From VXYL01 sp963666465 (GTDB lineage Bacteria > Pseudomonadota > Gammaproteobacteria > Pseudomonadales > Azotimanducaceae): a stretch of 64,000 nucleotides of DNA. The stretch's first letter is position 1; each line of letters starts with the position of its first letter. The notes beneath the pieces are model-generated. The model did not search any database and had not been told where the DNA came from. It worked only from the letters and a program-made list of their open reading frames with translations. Positions 8,344-16,460 of the stretch are shown one piece after another. The stretch spans positions 2,046,001-2,110,000 of the forward strand of contig OY762824.1 in assembly GCA_963666465.1 (NCBI GenBank). Direction: 5' to 3'. Both the position numbers and the translations under genes were made by a program.

Positions 8344-9944
8344 TGCGCGCGCGACGCCTGATTGCCACGCTTCTCCCTTGCCTTGTGTTGTGGTCGGGCC
8401 TCGTCCATGCCGACGATGTCCTCGCCGATGTGTTGGCGGAGCTTCGCCGCGAACAATCCGAGCTTTGCCCCGACGTGTCGCGGCAGGCCGAGTTGGTGTC
8501 ACAGGTGCTCGGCCACCTCGAAGCGGACGATGCCAACCTCGGGCTGGCGCGCGAGTTCCTGACGCTGCTCGTTCGCACTTCCGGCTGGCGCGGCACGCGC
8601 GGGCCGGAGGATGTGGACCGGGTTTGGACACTTGCCGAACGCGTCGGCCTCACGGATGCGCAGTTGGTGAACGTCGTTCGACAGGCGCATGGGCATTTGC
8701 TGCACATCCTGAACCAAGTCGCCGGTCCGGTTCACCGGTTGGCCGCGCTGCGGGCATTGCGCGATCGTGTGGGTGGAAGAAACGGACTGTACGATCTTTA
8801 CTTGGGGTCGAGTCTGGCCGAGCAGCATGAGCAGCTTGCCTTTGCCGGAATGGAGGATGCGGAAAACGTCTCGATCTCCGCCCTCCAGTCCGCCCCGGAG
8901 TTCGAGAACGCGCGAGGCCACCTGCGGGCGGCCGAGGAGGGATACCGGGAGTTGCGGAATGCGGCTCTCGACCCCCAAGTGGAGGCACAGCTCCAGGCGG
9001 ACTTCCTGTTCCGCACCGCCATGCTGCAGGTGCTCCTCGGTGATGCGGGGTGGCGCGACACCGTCGCCGAAATTGGCCTCAGCTTCTCCGATTGGCGCGA
9101 CCATTATCGCGACACCCGGGATGCGGCGCTGGATCAGGTCTATGTGCAGAGGTTCGTGGCCTTTGCTCCGCCGCCACCGCCGCCAACCGAACCGGTGTCG
9201 CCCGCCACACCGCAGGGACGCACCTCTTCGGAGGTCGCCGACGATGGACGGAAACCAAAGGCAACGGCCACGGGTGCCAGTTCGCCCAACGGGCAGGTTC
9301 CGTTGCTTGACGCGCTGGTTTACGCCGTGGAGATGCAGCTGACGACCACCTACGGGTTGGTCGACGGCATGATCCAGGACGGCGTCACGGGCTTGGAGGA
9401 AGCGTTCGCAGGGCCGGCCGACGAGTCGTGCGTGGCCGTTGTCGCGGCAGCGCCGCAACCGGCCGCAAACGCGGTGCGGGCATCTCTCAACCCCCTGCAC
9501 TTGGCGCGCCACCTTTGTGATGTGGCAACGGTTGGCGAGCTGGACGGCTGGAGTTTCCCGCTGGCTTCGTTCGACAACTCCATGCGGCGGTTCGAGAACC
9601 GGGACTATCGAGTTGTGCTGCTGCACCGCCAAGACCTGGATGACGCACCCGAAGCGGAAGTCCTGCAACAAATGCTGGAGGCGAAGTTGGCGCCGCGTGA
9701 GGAGGTGGTGCGGGCCATCGACACGACGATGGACACCGCCTGCGATGTGGCGGCCTTGCACGAACAAACGCAAGGCGGCGGCGAAATGGTCCAGATTGCC
9801 GGGGAGGCGGCGGGCGACCATCTCTTCATTGGCGGCTCGCTAACCTATCGGACAGCCGCCGCCCTTGTCGCGCTGATGCGCGACGTTGAGCTAGAGGACA
9901 TCGAACTCCAGCCCTACGCCGTGCGACCGCGTGTGGATCGATAG
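8343..9944 (+). CDS. Secreted hypothetical protein, two-domain
   Basis: The protein has 533 residues and a clear Sec signal peptide (MRARRLIATLLPCLVLWSGL, with predicted cleavage after VHA). The first half is alpha-helical. A proline-rich linker around residues 275-300 (FAPPPPPPTEPVSPATPQ) leads to a second domain of about 220 residues, ending in GDHLFIGGSLTYRTAAAL. There is no recognisable enzymatic motif. It is translationally coupled to the preceding membrane protein and so belongs to the DUF2235 cassette. A periplasmic location suggests it could meet a periplasmic substrate or a translocated hydrolase, but this is inference. Confidence 0.65.
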   Translation: MRARRLIATLLPCLVLWSGLVHADDVLADVLAELRREQSELCPDVSRQAELVSQVLGHLEADDANLGLAREFLTLLVRTSGWRGTRGPEDVDRVWTLAERVGLTDAQLVNVVRQAHGHLLHILNQVAGPVHRLAALRALRDRVGGRNGLYDLYLGSSLAEQHEQLAFAGMEDAENVSISALQSAPEFENARGHLRAAEEGYRELRNAALDPQVEAQLQADFLFRTAMLQVLLGDAGWRDTVAEIGLSFSDWRDHYRDTRDAALDQVYVQRFVAFAPPPPPPTEPVSPATPQGRTSSEVADDGRKPKATATGASSPNGQVPLLDALVYAVEMQLTTTYGLVDGMIQDGVTGLEEAFAGPADESCVAVVAAAPQPAANAVRASLNPLHLARHLCDVATVGELDGWSFPLASFDNSMRRFENRDYRVVLLHRQDLDDAPEAEVLQQMLEAKLAPREEVVRAIDTTMDTACDVAALHEQTQGGGEMVQIAGEAAGDHLFIGGSLTYRTAAALVALMRDVELEDIELQPYAVRPRVDR

Positions 9945-9954
9945 ACCACGTACC

Positions 9955-9981
9955 AATTGGACGGAAATCGTCTGTCCAATT
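9955..9981. terminator. Stem-loop after the DUF2235 cassette
   Basis: An 11-bp stem (AATTGGACGGA / TCTGTCCAATT, 10 of 11 paired, loop AATCG) sits 10 bp after the stop of the secreted-protein gene. There is no clear U-tract, so it may be a weak terminator or an mRNA-stabilising hairpin. Confidence 0.4.
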
Positions 9982-10082
9982 CAGTCGCGCGCCCTTTCCT
10001 ATACGGAAAAGGAGCGGTGGCTGACGCCACTTTCAGCGATTTCCTGCATACGCCGCCTTGCGCGCTCGCTAGCTTTTGCGGC

Positions 10083-11093
10083 ATGCACGATCGCAACTAC
10101 AGGCGCCTGTTCGCGTTCCCGCGCATGGTGGAGGACCTGCTGCACGCCGTCGGCGACACCCAGGTGGTCGCAGGGCTCGATCTCGAGGGCCTCGAGAAGC
10201 TGCCGGCGGAGCACGTTGGCGAGATCGGCCAGAAGCGTCTGGGGGACTGCGTGTGGAGTGTTCCCTGTCGCGACGGCGAACCATGCCTGCTCGTGCTGCT
10301 GGAGTTCCAGTCGAGCAAGGATTTCCTGATGGCGTTGCGGAACCTGGAGTACACGGCGCTGCTCTACACCGAGTTGTCCCGCAGCGACAGGTTGGGTGCT
10401 CCGGGTGAATGGCCGCCAGTGCTGCCAGTGGTGCTGTACAACGGCGATGCGTCGTGGCCGACGGAGGTGGAGATTCGGCGTCTGATCCGGCCGACTCCAG
10501 CGGCGCTGGAGCCGTTCCAGCCGTCCCAGCGGTCGTTGGTGCTTGACGAACGCCACGTTGGCTTGGACGATCTTCCGGGTCGGCAACCTGATGCGGGCGG
10601 TGGTGAGCTTGGAGCCGGTCGCCGGCGGAGCTTGCCAGGGTTGCGGTTGCGTTGCGGGACCTGCTTCGCTCTCCGTCGGACACCGAGCTCGGCCGGGCGT
10701 TCGTGGCGTGGATGCAGGAGATGGCGAACCGAATGGAGCCTGGGGCATCGCTTGGGCTGGGCGATACGCTGGAGGAAGCGAGCATGACGTTGGTGGAGCG
10801 AGTTGCGCAGTGGCCGGATCAGTGGGCCGCAAAAGGGTCGCCTTGAGGGCATTGCCGAGGGTCGCCGCGAGGGCTTGGCGAAGGCGCTGCGCCTGATGGC
10901 GGAGCAGCGCTTCGGCGCCGGCACGGGGGCTCGCCTTGCGGAGCTCCTCGCGCCGGTGGACGACGCCGATTGGCTCGACGAGATGACGCAGTGGATCATG
11001 GCCTGCCAGACGGGCGACGAGTTGATCGAACGGGTTTCCCGAGCCGGCAACCGGCCGGCTGAGTGTCGAGCGACACCGGGAACTGACCCCTAG
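10083..11093 (+). pseudogene. Rpn-family recombination-promoting nuclease / putative transposase, frameshifted
   Basis: The intact N-terminal part begins MHDRNYRRLFAFPRMVEDLL and carries DxxxLLxLLEFQSS-like text (CLLVLLEFQSSKDF), typical of Rpn (PD-(D/E)XK, YhgA-like) proteins. Homologous sequence continues only by changing frame: to RNLMRAVVSLE near 10.57 kb, then LRSPSDTELGRAFVAWMQEM near 10.67 kb, then RLEGIAEGRREGLAKALRLM and QRFGAGTGARLAELLAP near 10.84 kb. Three indels are therefore needed and the gene is almost certainly dead. Rpn proteins are linked to horizontal exchange, and this one abuts the IS field. Confidence 0.8.
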
Positions 11094-11163
11094 CGCGCCC
11101 TTGCGGGCGCGTCGGCAGTTCGCTGCGCGAACTGCTGGCCTTCGTGCTCGCATCCGCTCGCAG
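11091..11163 (+). repeat. 73-bp hairpin repeat R1 (inverted copy at 46681-46753)
   Basis: This 73-bp block appears identical, in inverted orientation, at 46681-46753. It contains a perfect 9-bp hairpin at 11115-11135 (stem GCAGTTCGC, loop TGC) and a GC-rich GCGCGCCC..GGGCGCG palindrome. A partial, mutated copy occurs near 29.37-29.41 kb. It looks like a mobile REP-type element rather than coding DNA. Confidence 0.7.
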
Positions 11164-11228
11164 GGTGGTGGGACGGCTTGGGCTGGGGCAAGAAGCGTTG
11201 TCCGAAGGCAACGGTTCTTGTGGCGCCA

Positions 11229-12849
11229 GCAGTCTGTCGGACTTGGGGCGCAGATTTTACAATGGCGTCTTCCGAGTCGATGGGGGTTGGGGCAGATGCC
11301 GAAGTTCCTGCAGCGGGACCGATCGCAGCCTTTTCTGCTGCCGCCGGACATGCGGGACTGGCTGCCGGCCGACGACCTGGCGCATTTTGTGCTGGAGGCG
11401 GTGGAGCGGGTTCCGATGGATTCGTTCCAGGTGAACGAGCGCGGCACGGGGTCGGCGCAGTGCCACCCGCGGACGATGCTGGCGCTGCTGGTGCACTGCT
11501 GCGCGAACGGGATCTTCGGCTCGCGCCGGATCGAGCGCGCGACCTGCCGGGACATCGGGGTTCGGTGCGTGGCGGCGAACTGTCACCCGGACCACGACAC
11601 GATCTGCACGTTTCGGCGCAACAGCTTCGAGGCGGTCTCGGCGGCGTTCCCGGAGGTGCTACCGCTGGCGAAGGAACCGAAGCCGCTGCGTGTCGGGACG
11701 GCGAGCGTGGACGGCACGAAGGTGGACGCGAACGCGAACAGGCGCAACGGCATCCGCCACGACCGCGCGGGGGAGTTGCGCGAGCGGTTGCGGGTTGAGA
11801 TCAAGGGCTTGCTGGATCGCGCGGAGCGGGCCGACGCGGACGCCGCGTCGGAGCCGCAGGGTCTGCCGGAGGAGTTGAAGCGACGGGAGACGCCGAAGGC
11901 GAAGCTGGACAAGGCCTGTGCGGAGCTGAAGCGTCGGGCGAAGGCGCGCGCGGACTCGGAGCGCGCGGAGTGCGAGCGCAAGGTGGAGGCGCGGGAGCAG
12001 CGCGAGGGTTCGCGCAAGGGGAGGCCGATCAAGGCGCCTGCAGAGGAGCCTCGGGACGAGGAGCGGATCAACCTGACGGACGCCGACAGTTCGCTGATGC
12101 GCAAGAGCAGGCACCATGAGTGCCGTCAGGCGTGCAACGCCCAGGCGGCGGTGGACGCGGACGGCAGTCAGCTGGCGCCGGGTTCTCGGGTGAGCGTGAG
12201 CGCGAGCGACCGCAACGAGCTGGTGGCGACGTGGATTCGATGCCCGGCGCACTCGGTTCGCCGGATCGGGTGCTGGCGGACGGCGGCTGCGCGACGGGCA
12301 GCGAGGTTTCGGAGCTGGAGGGGCGCGGCGTGGAGGTGCTGGTGGCGACCGGGGCGGAAGGTGGACGGCGCCGGCACGACTTTCGGCCGGAGCCGCCGCC
12401 GAAGCCGGCGAGGGAGCCGCGGGCGGAGTGGATCAAGGCGATGCGGGAGAGGATGGAGCTGCCGGAGAACCGGGCGCACTGCCGCTTGCGCAGGCATGCG
12501 GTGGAGCCGGTGTTCGGGATCGTGAAGCAGGCGATGGGCTTTCGGCAGTTCCTGCTGCGAGGCGTCGAGAAGGTGGAGGGCGAGTGGAAGCTGGTGACGC
12601 TGGCCTGCAGCTGCCGACGCCTGCACAGGCTGATGTTGGCCTGACGGGGTCATGGGGGGCGAACGCGGCGTGTTGAAGGCCGCTGCAGGGTCGGAAAGGG
12701 CCTCTGGACCCCCATCGGCGGCCGATGGCGGGATGCGACCCCCGTTTCGGCCGCAACGACCCAACTGAACAGCCACAGGGGGCATCGTTCCAACGGGCGC
12801 CAAGTCCCTTCCGCGGACGCTCGCCGCGCCAAAGTCCGACAGGCTGCCA
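11229..12849 (+). mobile_element. IS1182-family insertion sequence with a frameshifted transposase
   Basis: The element is about 1.6 kb and bounded by imperfect inverted repeats of the form CAG(T/C)CTGTCGGACTT: left near 11229-11249, right near 12831-12849. The single transposase gene occupies most of it. The same terminal word occurs alone at 1624 and 12917, so related elements have visited this region repeatedly. No convincing target duplication could be read. Confidence 0.7.
11296..12644 (+). pseudogene. IS1182-family transposase, one frameshift
   Basis: The N-terminal domain reads as in IS1182 transposases (FLLPPDMRDWLPADDLAHFV, then MLALLVHCCANGIFGSRRIE and HPDHDTICTFRR). The DDE Asp is in ASVDGTKVDANAN. 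The middle is a charged, coiled-coil-like insert. The frame breaks at about 12231, where one base seems to be missing in ELVAT/VDSMPGALG. Afterwards the reading continues in another frame through RVLADGGCATG (second Asp), HCRLRRHAVEPVFGIVKQ (Glu region) and RLHRLMLA. Family members normally use one frame, so this copy is probably inactive. Confidence 0.85.
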
Positions 12850-12916
12850 GGTGACACGAAAACTGACCCCCGTCCGGTTCCATGGCACCGCCGCGTCGAC
12901 ATCGGCCCGTCCACAC

Positions 12917-12936
12917 CGAAGTCCGACAGGCTGCCA
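12917..12936. repeat. Solitary IS1182-type terminal repeat
   Basis: ACCGAAGTCCGACAGGCTGC is another copy of the IS1182-type end, 70 bp beyond the end of the full element. It abuts exactly the point where the IS21 IstA relic stops, so an IS1182-like insertion or deletion probably truncated that gene. Confidence 0.5.
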
Positions 12937-13225
12937 GCGCACGCCGTTCCCGTCCTTGCCCTTGGTCCGCGCCCGGCACGGCGCGGGACGGAAGCCCCAG
13001 TGCGCGGCGAACGCCAGGAACCACTCGTTGAACTCCACCTCCGAGTCGCCGGATCGTGGTGCACCACCAGCGGCTTCGGGTTGGCCACCAGAACCTCGTC
13101 CGTCACGCCGCCGAAGTGCAGGAGCGCACCCGCAAGGCCCGCGAACCACGACCCTTTGGCACTGGTGCGCGAACGCCTTGACGCAGGTCCGCCGCCAACA
13201 GCCCAGCGTCGCCACGAACAGGTGC
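12937..13225 (-). pseudogene. IS21-family IstA transposase fragment, frameshifted
   Basis: Read on the minus strand, fragments of the IstA catalytic core appear in two frames. One frame has LFVATLGCWRRTCVKAFAHQ and EVEFNEWFLAFAAHWGFRP, then RARTKGKDGNGVR. The other has ALLHFGGVTDEVLVANPKPL with VVHHDPATRR. These match the IstA order: SR-rich helix, FGGVP/DN motif, then FNEWFLAFAAHWGF and KGKxExGV. Both ends are missing and at least one frameshift is present. It is a relic, and no IstB ATPase gene was found beside it. Confidence 0.7.
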
Positions 13226-13257
13226 GCGCGCAGGGAGGGCGTCCCGCCCTCCACCGC

Positions 13258-13443
13258 GCCGCAAGGCGCGCAGAACACTCGCGGCATGTGCAGGAAAACG
13301 CGCCTGACGGCGCGGGTGGAGGGCGGGACGCCCTTCCTCCAGAGGGTGGTTCCGCAGAGGGTGGTCCCGGCAGGCAAATTGACGCAGTCGCCAGTTGCCA
13401 ACGGCCATCCGCCACGTCAGGGAAGATCAAAGTGAGACACTAC
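13258..13443. repeat. Dispersed repeat R4 (second copy at 34083-34290)
   Basis: Two blocks are shared almost base for base with 34.08-34.29 kb: about 66 bp around GCGCAGAACACTCGCGGCAT, and about 60 bp around GGTCCCGGCAGGCAAAT through CCAGTTGCCAACGGCC. The end near 13425-13443 (TGAGACACTACCC) recurs at about 34767. It resembles an IS21-type terminal region, so R4 may be the non-coding flank of the IS21 relic. Confidence 0.6.
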
Positions 13444-13678
13444 CCGGCGTTGCCACGGTGGTGGAAGAAGCGCTCCTCGAGCCATGCCTCCAGACCGCGA
13501 GCTTCGAGGCTCGCCGCGTACCCCTTGGCTGACACGACCGGCTGCCCTGTTCCTTGCACATGGGCGGTCCGACGCCTCGGCGGGGCTCAAAGCCGGAGGC
13601 GAGCCGGTGCCGGGGCGGCGCTGGGGCGCTCCCCCCCGGAGAGGTCCGTCGTTCCGGGGTACAGGCACGCTGGTAGAC

Positions 13679-13715
13679 TAGGAGCCGGCGCCGTAGAAAA
13701 CGGCGCCGGCTCCTA
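13679..13715. repeat. Perfect 16-bp hairpin (CTAGGAG family)
   Basis: TAGGAGCCGGCGCCGT pairs perfectly with its reverse complement across a 5-nt AGAAA loop. Degenerate relatives occur at 13992-14030, 35935-35953, 46534-46560 and 46638-46676, and as the ends of the miniature element at 14105-14270. Confidence 0.7.
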
Positions 13716-13716
13716 A

Positions 13717-13991
13717 CCCGGATTATTCACGAATGCCCTACTGCGGACGACGATACACTCGCTGTGGCTGTGCGGCACTCGCGCGCCCTTCGGATGCGTT
13801 CGCTCCGGCCCCCTCGACATAGTGCGCAGCCATGCCTGCGGGCCTTGCAGGCCCGTTCGCGCGCCCTGCGGGCGCGTTGGTTCCTCCACTCCGTGCCTCC
13901 TGGCACGCGTCCGTGCCTCCCGGCACGCGTGCGGGTCCAGCCACAGCGGCGTCTCGTCGCCCTCGCTACGCGCATTCATGCATAATCCGGG
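13717..13991. mobile_element. Miniature inverted-repeat element, about 275 bp, non-coding
   Basis: The block is bounded by inverted 10-mers CCCGGATTAT (13717) and ATAATCCGGG (ending 13991), with partly matching ACGAATG/CATTCAT interiors. The inside is a string of short hairpins with 2-4 nt loops, such as GTGCCTCCTGGCAC, GTGCCTCCCGGCAC, GGGCCTTGCAGGCCC and GCGCCCTGCGGGCGC. No credible gene is present on either strand. It lies between two members of the CTAGGAG hairpin family, so the elements appear nested. Confidence 0.55.
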
Positions 13992-14104
13992 CTAGGAGGC
14001 TGCGCCGTAGAAACGGCGCGGGCTTCTAGCCGGAGTGGTGAGCGCAAGCGAACCCGGAGGCAAGCAGTTGCGTGAGCAACTGCGGACGCGCTCGTTAGAG
14101 CGCG
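13992..14104 (+). repeat. Hairpin repeat R2 (direct copy at about 46551-46650)
   Basis: This block holds a CTAGGAGGCTGCGCCGTAG hairpin followed by a segment of about 100 bp that recurs with about three mismatches at 46.55-46.65 kb. It contains a perfect 8-bp hairpin at 14064-14083 (GCAGTTGC-GTGA-GCAACTGC) and GCGCTCGTTAGAGCGC. It is non-coding and has the same construction style as R1. Confidence 0.65.
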
Positions 14105-14270
14105 CTAGGAGTCTGCGCCGTAGGACGATCTCGCGCCGAAAATGTGGTGTGATCCCCCATTGCTCGCCCCGAAACGTTCCTGACGAGGGACAGGACCTCC
14201 CAGAAGATGGATTTTTCTCGCCGTATTAGGGTGCATGTCCCGGAAAAGTTTCTACGGCGCAGACTCCTAG
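14105..14270. mobile_element. 166-bp MITE-like element with 19-bp perfect terminal inverted repeats
   Basis: The left end CTAGGAGTCTGCGCCGTAG (14105-14123) and right end CTACGGCGCAGACTCCTAG (14252-14270) are perfect inverted repeats. The interior of about 128 bp has no gene and is less GC-rich than its surroundings. The termini match the dispersed CTAGGAG hairpins, so the hairpins may be solo ends or collapsed copies of this element. An IS1634-type element is inserted immediately at its right terminus. Confidence 0.65.
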
Positions 14271-16293
14271 CCCGACTTCGACAACTCAGGGTGTTTCCAG
14301 GCTGATTCGGCGTGATATCGACGGATGTTGCGTTGCAAGTGCCTGTTTTCGTTGACCGGCGATTCGTGGAACGGGCTGTAGTGCCGACCTTGGTCCTTGA
14401 CGGGGCCGCGCGTTCGGGCAGGCTGTCGGACCATGTTCGTGCGCGCCAGGAGACGCTTCAAGGACGGCAAGGAGCACCGCTACTGGAGCGTCGTGGAGAA
14501 CTGCCGCAACCCCGACGGCCGGGCGGTGCAGCGCCAAGTGCTGTATCTGGGCGAGATCGACGACAGCCAGCGGGCGGCGTGGTGCCGGTCGATCGAGATT
14601 CCGTGCGGCGCGTCGGGTTCCAGGCCGGGGGCGCTGTTCCCGGCGGACCGGGAGGCGCCGGAGCTGGACTGCGAGGTGGTGCGCATCGAACTCGGAGGTC
14701 TGCGGCTGCGGCGGGCGCGGCAGTGGGGGGCGTGCTGGCTGGCGCTGGTGCTCTGGGAGCGCCTGGAGCTGGACCGGTTCTGGCGCCCGCGGCTGCCGCC
14801 GAGCCGGCAGGGCACGCGCTGGCTGGACGTGCTGAAGACGCTGGCGTGCTGCCAGCTGATCGATCCGGGCAGCGAGTGGCGGCTGCACCGGCACTGGCAC
14901 GAGCACAGCGCCATGGGGGATCTGCTGGGCCGGCCGGCGCAGGTGGTGGGCGGCCACACGCTGTGCCGCTGCCTGGACAGGCTGCTGGTCCACAAGCGCG
15001 CGTTCTTCTCGTTCCTGCGGGAGCGCTGGGAGACGCTGTTCGACGCCCGCTTCGACGTCCTGCTCCACGACCTGACGTCCACCTGCTTCGAGAGCGACCC
15101 GCCGTTCGACGACAAGCGCCGGTTCGGCTGCAGCCGCGACAAGCGCCCGGACTGCGTGCAGGCGGTGATCGCGCTGGTCGTCACCCCGCAGGGCTTTCCG
15201 CTGGCCTGCGAGGTGATGCCGGGCAACACCAGCGACAAGACCACGCTGGCGGACTTCCTGGAGAGGATCGAAGACCGGCACGGCCGGTCCGACCGGGTCT
15301 GGATCATGGACCGGGGGATCCCGACCGAGGAGGCGTTGGCGGCGATGCGGGCCGGCGATCCCCCGGTGCGCCATCTGGTCGGCACGCCCAAGGGCCGTCT
15401 GACGCGGCTGGAGAAGTCGTTCGCGGGGCTGCCCTGGCGCGAGGTCCGCGAGTCCGTCGAGGCGAAGCCTCTGGCCGAGGACGGCGAACCGTACATCCTG
15501 GCCCAGAGCCGGGCGCGCATCGCCAAGGAGCGCGGCATGCGGCGGCGGCGCCTGAAGAAGCTCTGGCGGCGTCTGCACGAGCTGCGCGGGCAGTCGTTGA
15601 AGCGCGACGAGCTGCCGCTCGGGCTCGGCGCCGCGAAGAAGGAGGCGGGGCGCGCGTGCCATCTGGTCGAGATCCGCCTGCCTGCGGCGGACGAGTCCGT
15701 GACCCCGGAGACCTTCGCCTTCGCGCTGCGCCGCGACCGGCTGCGCCGGGCGAGACGCCGCGAGGGGCGCTGTCTGCTGCGCTCCAATCTCACCGGCGAG
15801 GACCCCGCCACGCTGTGGCGGTACCACACGCGGCTCACCGAGATCGAGCAGGCCTTCAAGGAACTCAGGCACGACCTCGCCGTCCGTCCGGTCTTCCACC
15901 AGCGCGAGGACCGGATCGAGGCGCACATCTTCGTCGCCTTCGTCGCCCACTGCCTGCACGTCACCCTGAAGAACCTGGCGCGGCCGCGCGCGCCGGGCCT
16001 TGCGCCCAGCGCCATTCTCGAGAAGTGCTCCACCATGCAGATGGTGGATGTCCATCTGCCGACCACCGACGGGCGGCACCTCGTGCTGCCCCGCCGTACC
16101 GACCCGACCCGCGATCAGCCACTGCTGCTTCATCAACTCGGTCTGGAACTGCCGGAACAGCCGCCCCCTCGAATCTCCGCCTGACCCGCCGCCCGCGCCA
16201 ACCGCCCGGCACCTTGTAGTGCCGACCTTTCGTGCCCGTGGACAATGAATCAACGACTTACACGCGTGAAACGGTTGAGTTGTCGAAGTCGGG
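14271..16293 (+). mobile_element. IS1634-type insertion sequence, apparently complete
   Basis: The element is 2,023 bp with perfect 18-bp terminal inverted repeats (CCCGACTTCGACAACTCA at the left, its complement ending at 16293). It is flanked by CTAG on both sides (14267-14270 and 16294-16297), a possible 4-bp target duplication. It carries one full-length transposase. The intact ends and gene make it the youngest-looking mobile element in the window. Confidence 0.85.
14433..16184 (+). CDS. IS1634-family (DDE) transposase
   Basis: The protein has 583 residues. It starts MFVRARRRFKDGKEHRYWSV and soon reads VLYLGEIDDSQ, the N-terminal signature of IS1634/IS4-like transposases. The DDE residues appear in LLHDLTSTCFE (first Asp), DRVWIMDRGIPTEEAL (second Asp) and EIEQAFKELRHDLAVRPVFH (YREK-like Glu region). 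These are followed by AHIFVAFVAHCLHVTLKN. No frameshift or stop interrupts it. A 12-residue upstream extension is possible, but the ATG at 14433 is where family similarity starts. Probably functional. Confidence 0.9.
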   Translation: MFVRARRRFKDGKEHRYWSVVENCRNPDGRAVQRQVLYLGEIDDSQRAAWCRSIEIPCGASGSRPGALFPADREAPELDCEVVRIELGGLRLRRARQWGACWLALVLWERLELDRFWRPRLPPSRQGTRWLDVLKTLACCQLIDPGSEWRLHRHWHEHSAMGDLLGRPAQVVGGHTLCRCLDRLLVHKRAFFSFLRERWETLFDARFDVLLHDLTSTCFESDPPFDDKRRFGCSRDKRPDCVQAVIALVVTPQGFPLACEVMPGNTSDKTTLADFLERIEDRHGRSDRVWIMDRGIPTEEALAAMRAGDPPVRHLVGTPKGRLTRLEKSFAGLPWREVRESVEAKPLAEDGEPYILAQSRARIAKERGMRRRRLKKLWRRLHELRGQSLKRDELPLGLGAAKKEAGRACHLVEIRLPAADESVTPETFAFALRRDRLRRARRREGRCLLRSNLTGEDPATLWRYHTRLTEIEQAFKELRHDLAVRPVFHQREDRIEAHIFVAFVAHCLHVTLKNLARPRAPGLAPSAILEKCSTMQMVDVHLPTTDGRHLVLPRRTDPTRDQPLLLHQLGLELPEQPPPRISA

Positions 16294-16328
16294 CTAGCGC
16301 CCTCGCATGTCGCCCAAGGAATTCATCC

Positions 16329-16460
16329 ATGTCCGAACAGCTCGCGTTCCGACCCGCCACCGAACTCGCCGAGCTCTTGCGCCGCAAGGAATTGAGTTCG
16401 GTGGAACTCACGCGCCATTACATCGACCGCATCGAGCGCCTTGACCGGCCAAACGCTCCC
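16329..16460 (+). pseudogene. Amidase (GatA-like) N-terminal fragment, fused in frame to the next gene
   Basis: A start with an AAGGA ribosome binding site opens MSEQLAFRPATELAELLRRK, then SSVELTRHYIDRIERLDRP. This is the standard N-terminal helix of amidase-signature enzymes, before NAFV. After about 43 residues the homology stops abruptly and the frame runs without a stop into an FtsX-type permease. Catalytic Ser-Ser-Lys regions are absent. A deletion or recombination therefore joined a decapitated amidase to a foreign gene, 36 bp downstream of the IS1634 element. Confidence 0.75.

Noticed and set aside
13717..13991. Short minus-strand open frames in the miniature element
   Set aside because: They merely translate hairpin repeats; there is no ribosome binding site or family similarity.
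14286..16253. 655-codon minus-strand open frame across the IS
   Set aside because: It is antisense to the intact IS1634 transposase and made of Gln/Arg/Pro-rich text.
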